Source: Firmicutes bacterium UBA1535 (GTDB lineage: Bacteria > Bacillota > Clostridia > Tissierellales > Sedimentibacteraceae). From it: a stretch of 6,561 nt of DNA. Location: assembly GCA_002323775.1 (NCBI GenBank), contig DCPV01000222.1, positions 1-6,561 on the forward strand, written 5' to 3'. The position numbers and the translations under genes were made by a program. The notes beneath the pieces were generated by a model, which saw only the letters and a list, made by a program, of their open reading frames with translations, had not been told where the DNA came from and made no database searches. Positions 5,614 to 6,561 of the stretch are shown in pieces; the stretch's first letter is position 1; each line of letters opens with the position of its first letter.

Positions 5614-6438
5614 TTACTTATCCTCAAAACTGCCTATAAAATGGCAGGTTAAATTTATTAAAAGTACTATTACTATTAATACAAAAGCTGTACCATACGC
5701 CATCTCAGACGATAACCCTTCATTGACCAAAACATACAAATGATATGGCAATGACATAAAAGGATCTGAAAGCTTTGTTGGTATACCTGAGATTATAACA
5801 GCCCCGGTAAACATAATTGGTGCTGTGGCACTCATAGCAAAGACTATACTTAATCCCAAAGATGTCATTATATTTCTAAAAGCATTGAAAGCAACAAGCC
5901 TTATTATGGTATAGCTCTTTGGGATCCCAAGGCTTAAAGAGGCAATATATTGTTCTCTTGAAGTTTCCTCAAGTGCTTTTTTTATTCTTATAGATATAAA
6001 GGGTATAATCATAATGGTTAATGTCAACGAAGCACTTAATAAGCTTTTACTTATACCAAATCCAACAATTAATAATGAATATCCAAAAAGCCCTATTACA
6101 ACAGAAGGAATTCCAGCCAGACATTGCAGTGCAGTTAATATATAAGTTTGTATTTTTATATTTTCACAATAAAAAACTAAGTAAATTGCAGTACATAAGC
6201 CCAGAATTCCTCCAAGTAATCCTGAAATTAATCCTGACAGCAAGGAACCGACTATTGCAGGAAATATACCACCCTCTGTCCCTAAAGGAATACCCTTTGG
6301 TGAGCTAAAGACAAACTCCGGAGAAATCACACCAAAGCCCTTATATAGCAAATATATAAATATACCAATAGTTACAGATATAATAGCCAACCCGGATAAT
6401 ACTACCCACGACTTAAATAATATATTTTTATTTTTCAT
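5614..6438 (-). CDS. pstA: phosphate ABC transporter permease PstA
   Basis: Inner-membrane permease that forms the phosphate channel with PstC. The 274 residues hold six likely membrane segments, near 13-33, 60-90, 100-125, 132-151, 186-215 and 247-268. The SPKGIPLGTEGGIFPAIVGS stretch (46-65) and PSVVIGLFGY (111-120) are typical of PstA. The cytoplasmic coupling (EAA) loop is at about 157-182, with the ASLSLGIPKS core that docks on PstB. The segment that usually reads G-E-T-A-P in Pst permeases is SATAP (203-207) here, lacking the acidic residue. The ATG overlaps the pstC stop (ATGA), and AAGGCGG lies 5 bases upstream. Family assignment is strong through motifs and gene order; exact substrate selectivity is inferred. 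Confidence 0.92.
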   Translation of the reverse strand: MKNKNILFKSWVVLSGLAIISVTIGIFIYLLYKGFGVISPEFVFSSPKGIPLGTEGGIFPAIVGSLLSGLISGLLGGILGLCTAIYLVFYCENIKIQTYILTALQCLAGIPSVVIGLFGYSLLIVGFGISKSLLSASLTLTIMIIPFISIRIKKALEETSREQYIASLSLGIPKSYTIIRLVAFNAFRNIMTSLGLSIVFAMSATAPIMFTGAVIISGIPTKLSDPFMSLPYHLYVLVNEGLSSEMAYGTAFVLIVIVLLINLTCHFIGSFEDK

Positions 6439-6560
6439 TTGAACCGCCTTAATCCTATTTTACTTATCCTATGAGAAATTAATTGAATAATAAATATAAT
6501 TATAATTAATATCAGACCAGCGGCATACAATGCAGAATAATGGACGCTTTTGTAGGTTGC
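6435..6560 (-). CDS. pstC: phosphate ABC transporter permease PstC, C-terminal fragment
   Basis: Only the last 41 codons are inside the window; the rest lies beyond the right edge. The visible part begins ATYKSVHYSALYAAGL, typical of the stretch before the last membrane helix of PstC, then a run of Ile/Leu/Phe forming that helix, and a basic cytoplasmic end (HRISKIGLRRFK). The TGA stop overlaps the pstA start by 4 bases (ATGA). Identification rests on this short segment plus its position directly ahead of pstA. pstS and the operon promoter should lie further upstream, outside the window. Confidence 0.8.
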   Translation of the reverse strand, partial: ATYKSVHYSALYAAGLILIIIIFIIQLISHRISKIGLRRFK

Positions 6561-6561
6561 A

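Noticed and set aside
6021..6308. Plus-strand 95-codon frame opposite pstA
   Set aside because: It is antisense to the PstA membrane segments, whose match to the family is clear; no ribosome binding site or family match.

Overview
The window is AT-rich (coding and spacer DNA alike), uses AAA/AGA/ATA/TTA codons heavily and carries strong purine-rich ribosome binding sites. Together with the gene order rnr-smpB-ssrA this points to a low-GC Gram-positive bacterium, most likely an anaerobic member of the Clostridia or Tissierellia. That placement is inference from base composition, gene order and protein flavour; no species is assigned.

Plus strand, left half: the window opens inside a D-alanine--D-alanine ligase gene (ddl), missing only its first dozen or so codons. 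A 63-base gap follows, then a complete ribonuclease R gene (rnr), a GC-rich hairpin that may be a leaky terminator, the tmRNA-binding protein gene smpB, and 22 bases later the tmRNA gene ssrA. ssrA has an encoded CCA end, a clear tRNA-like domain, several pseudoknots and an 11-codon tag frame reading AKENNNLAFAA. A perfect 11-bp hairpin with a T-rich tail closes this block. RNase R, SmpB and tmRNA form one functional unit: SmpB carries tmRNA to stalled ribosomes, the tag marks the broken protein for proteolysis, and RNase R degrades the defective mRNA.

Minus strand, right half: a convergent operon enters from the right edge, in transcription order pstC (only the last 41 codons visible), pstA, pstB and a small HAD-superfamily gene. 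The junctions are tight: an ATGA overlap, a TAAATG abutment and a 19-base gap. These encode the membrane channel and ATPase of a Pst-type phosphate importer plus a cytosolic 'soluble P-type ATPase' type HAD protein. The HAD gene sits where phoU is often found and is the last gene of the operon. The operon promoter, pstS and any Pho-type regulatory site lie outside the window.

The two blocks converge on about 70 bases (4306-4373) packed with inverted repeats. I see no mobile element, CRISPR array, integrase, phage gene or evident novel system; this is mostly core chromosome. The points worth a second look are the tail-less RNase R beside ssrA, residue changes in Ddl and PstA, the HAD gene in the pst operon, and the hairpins at the smpB/ssrA and convergent junctions.
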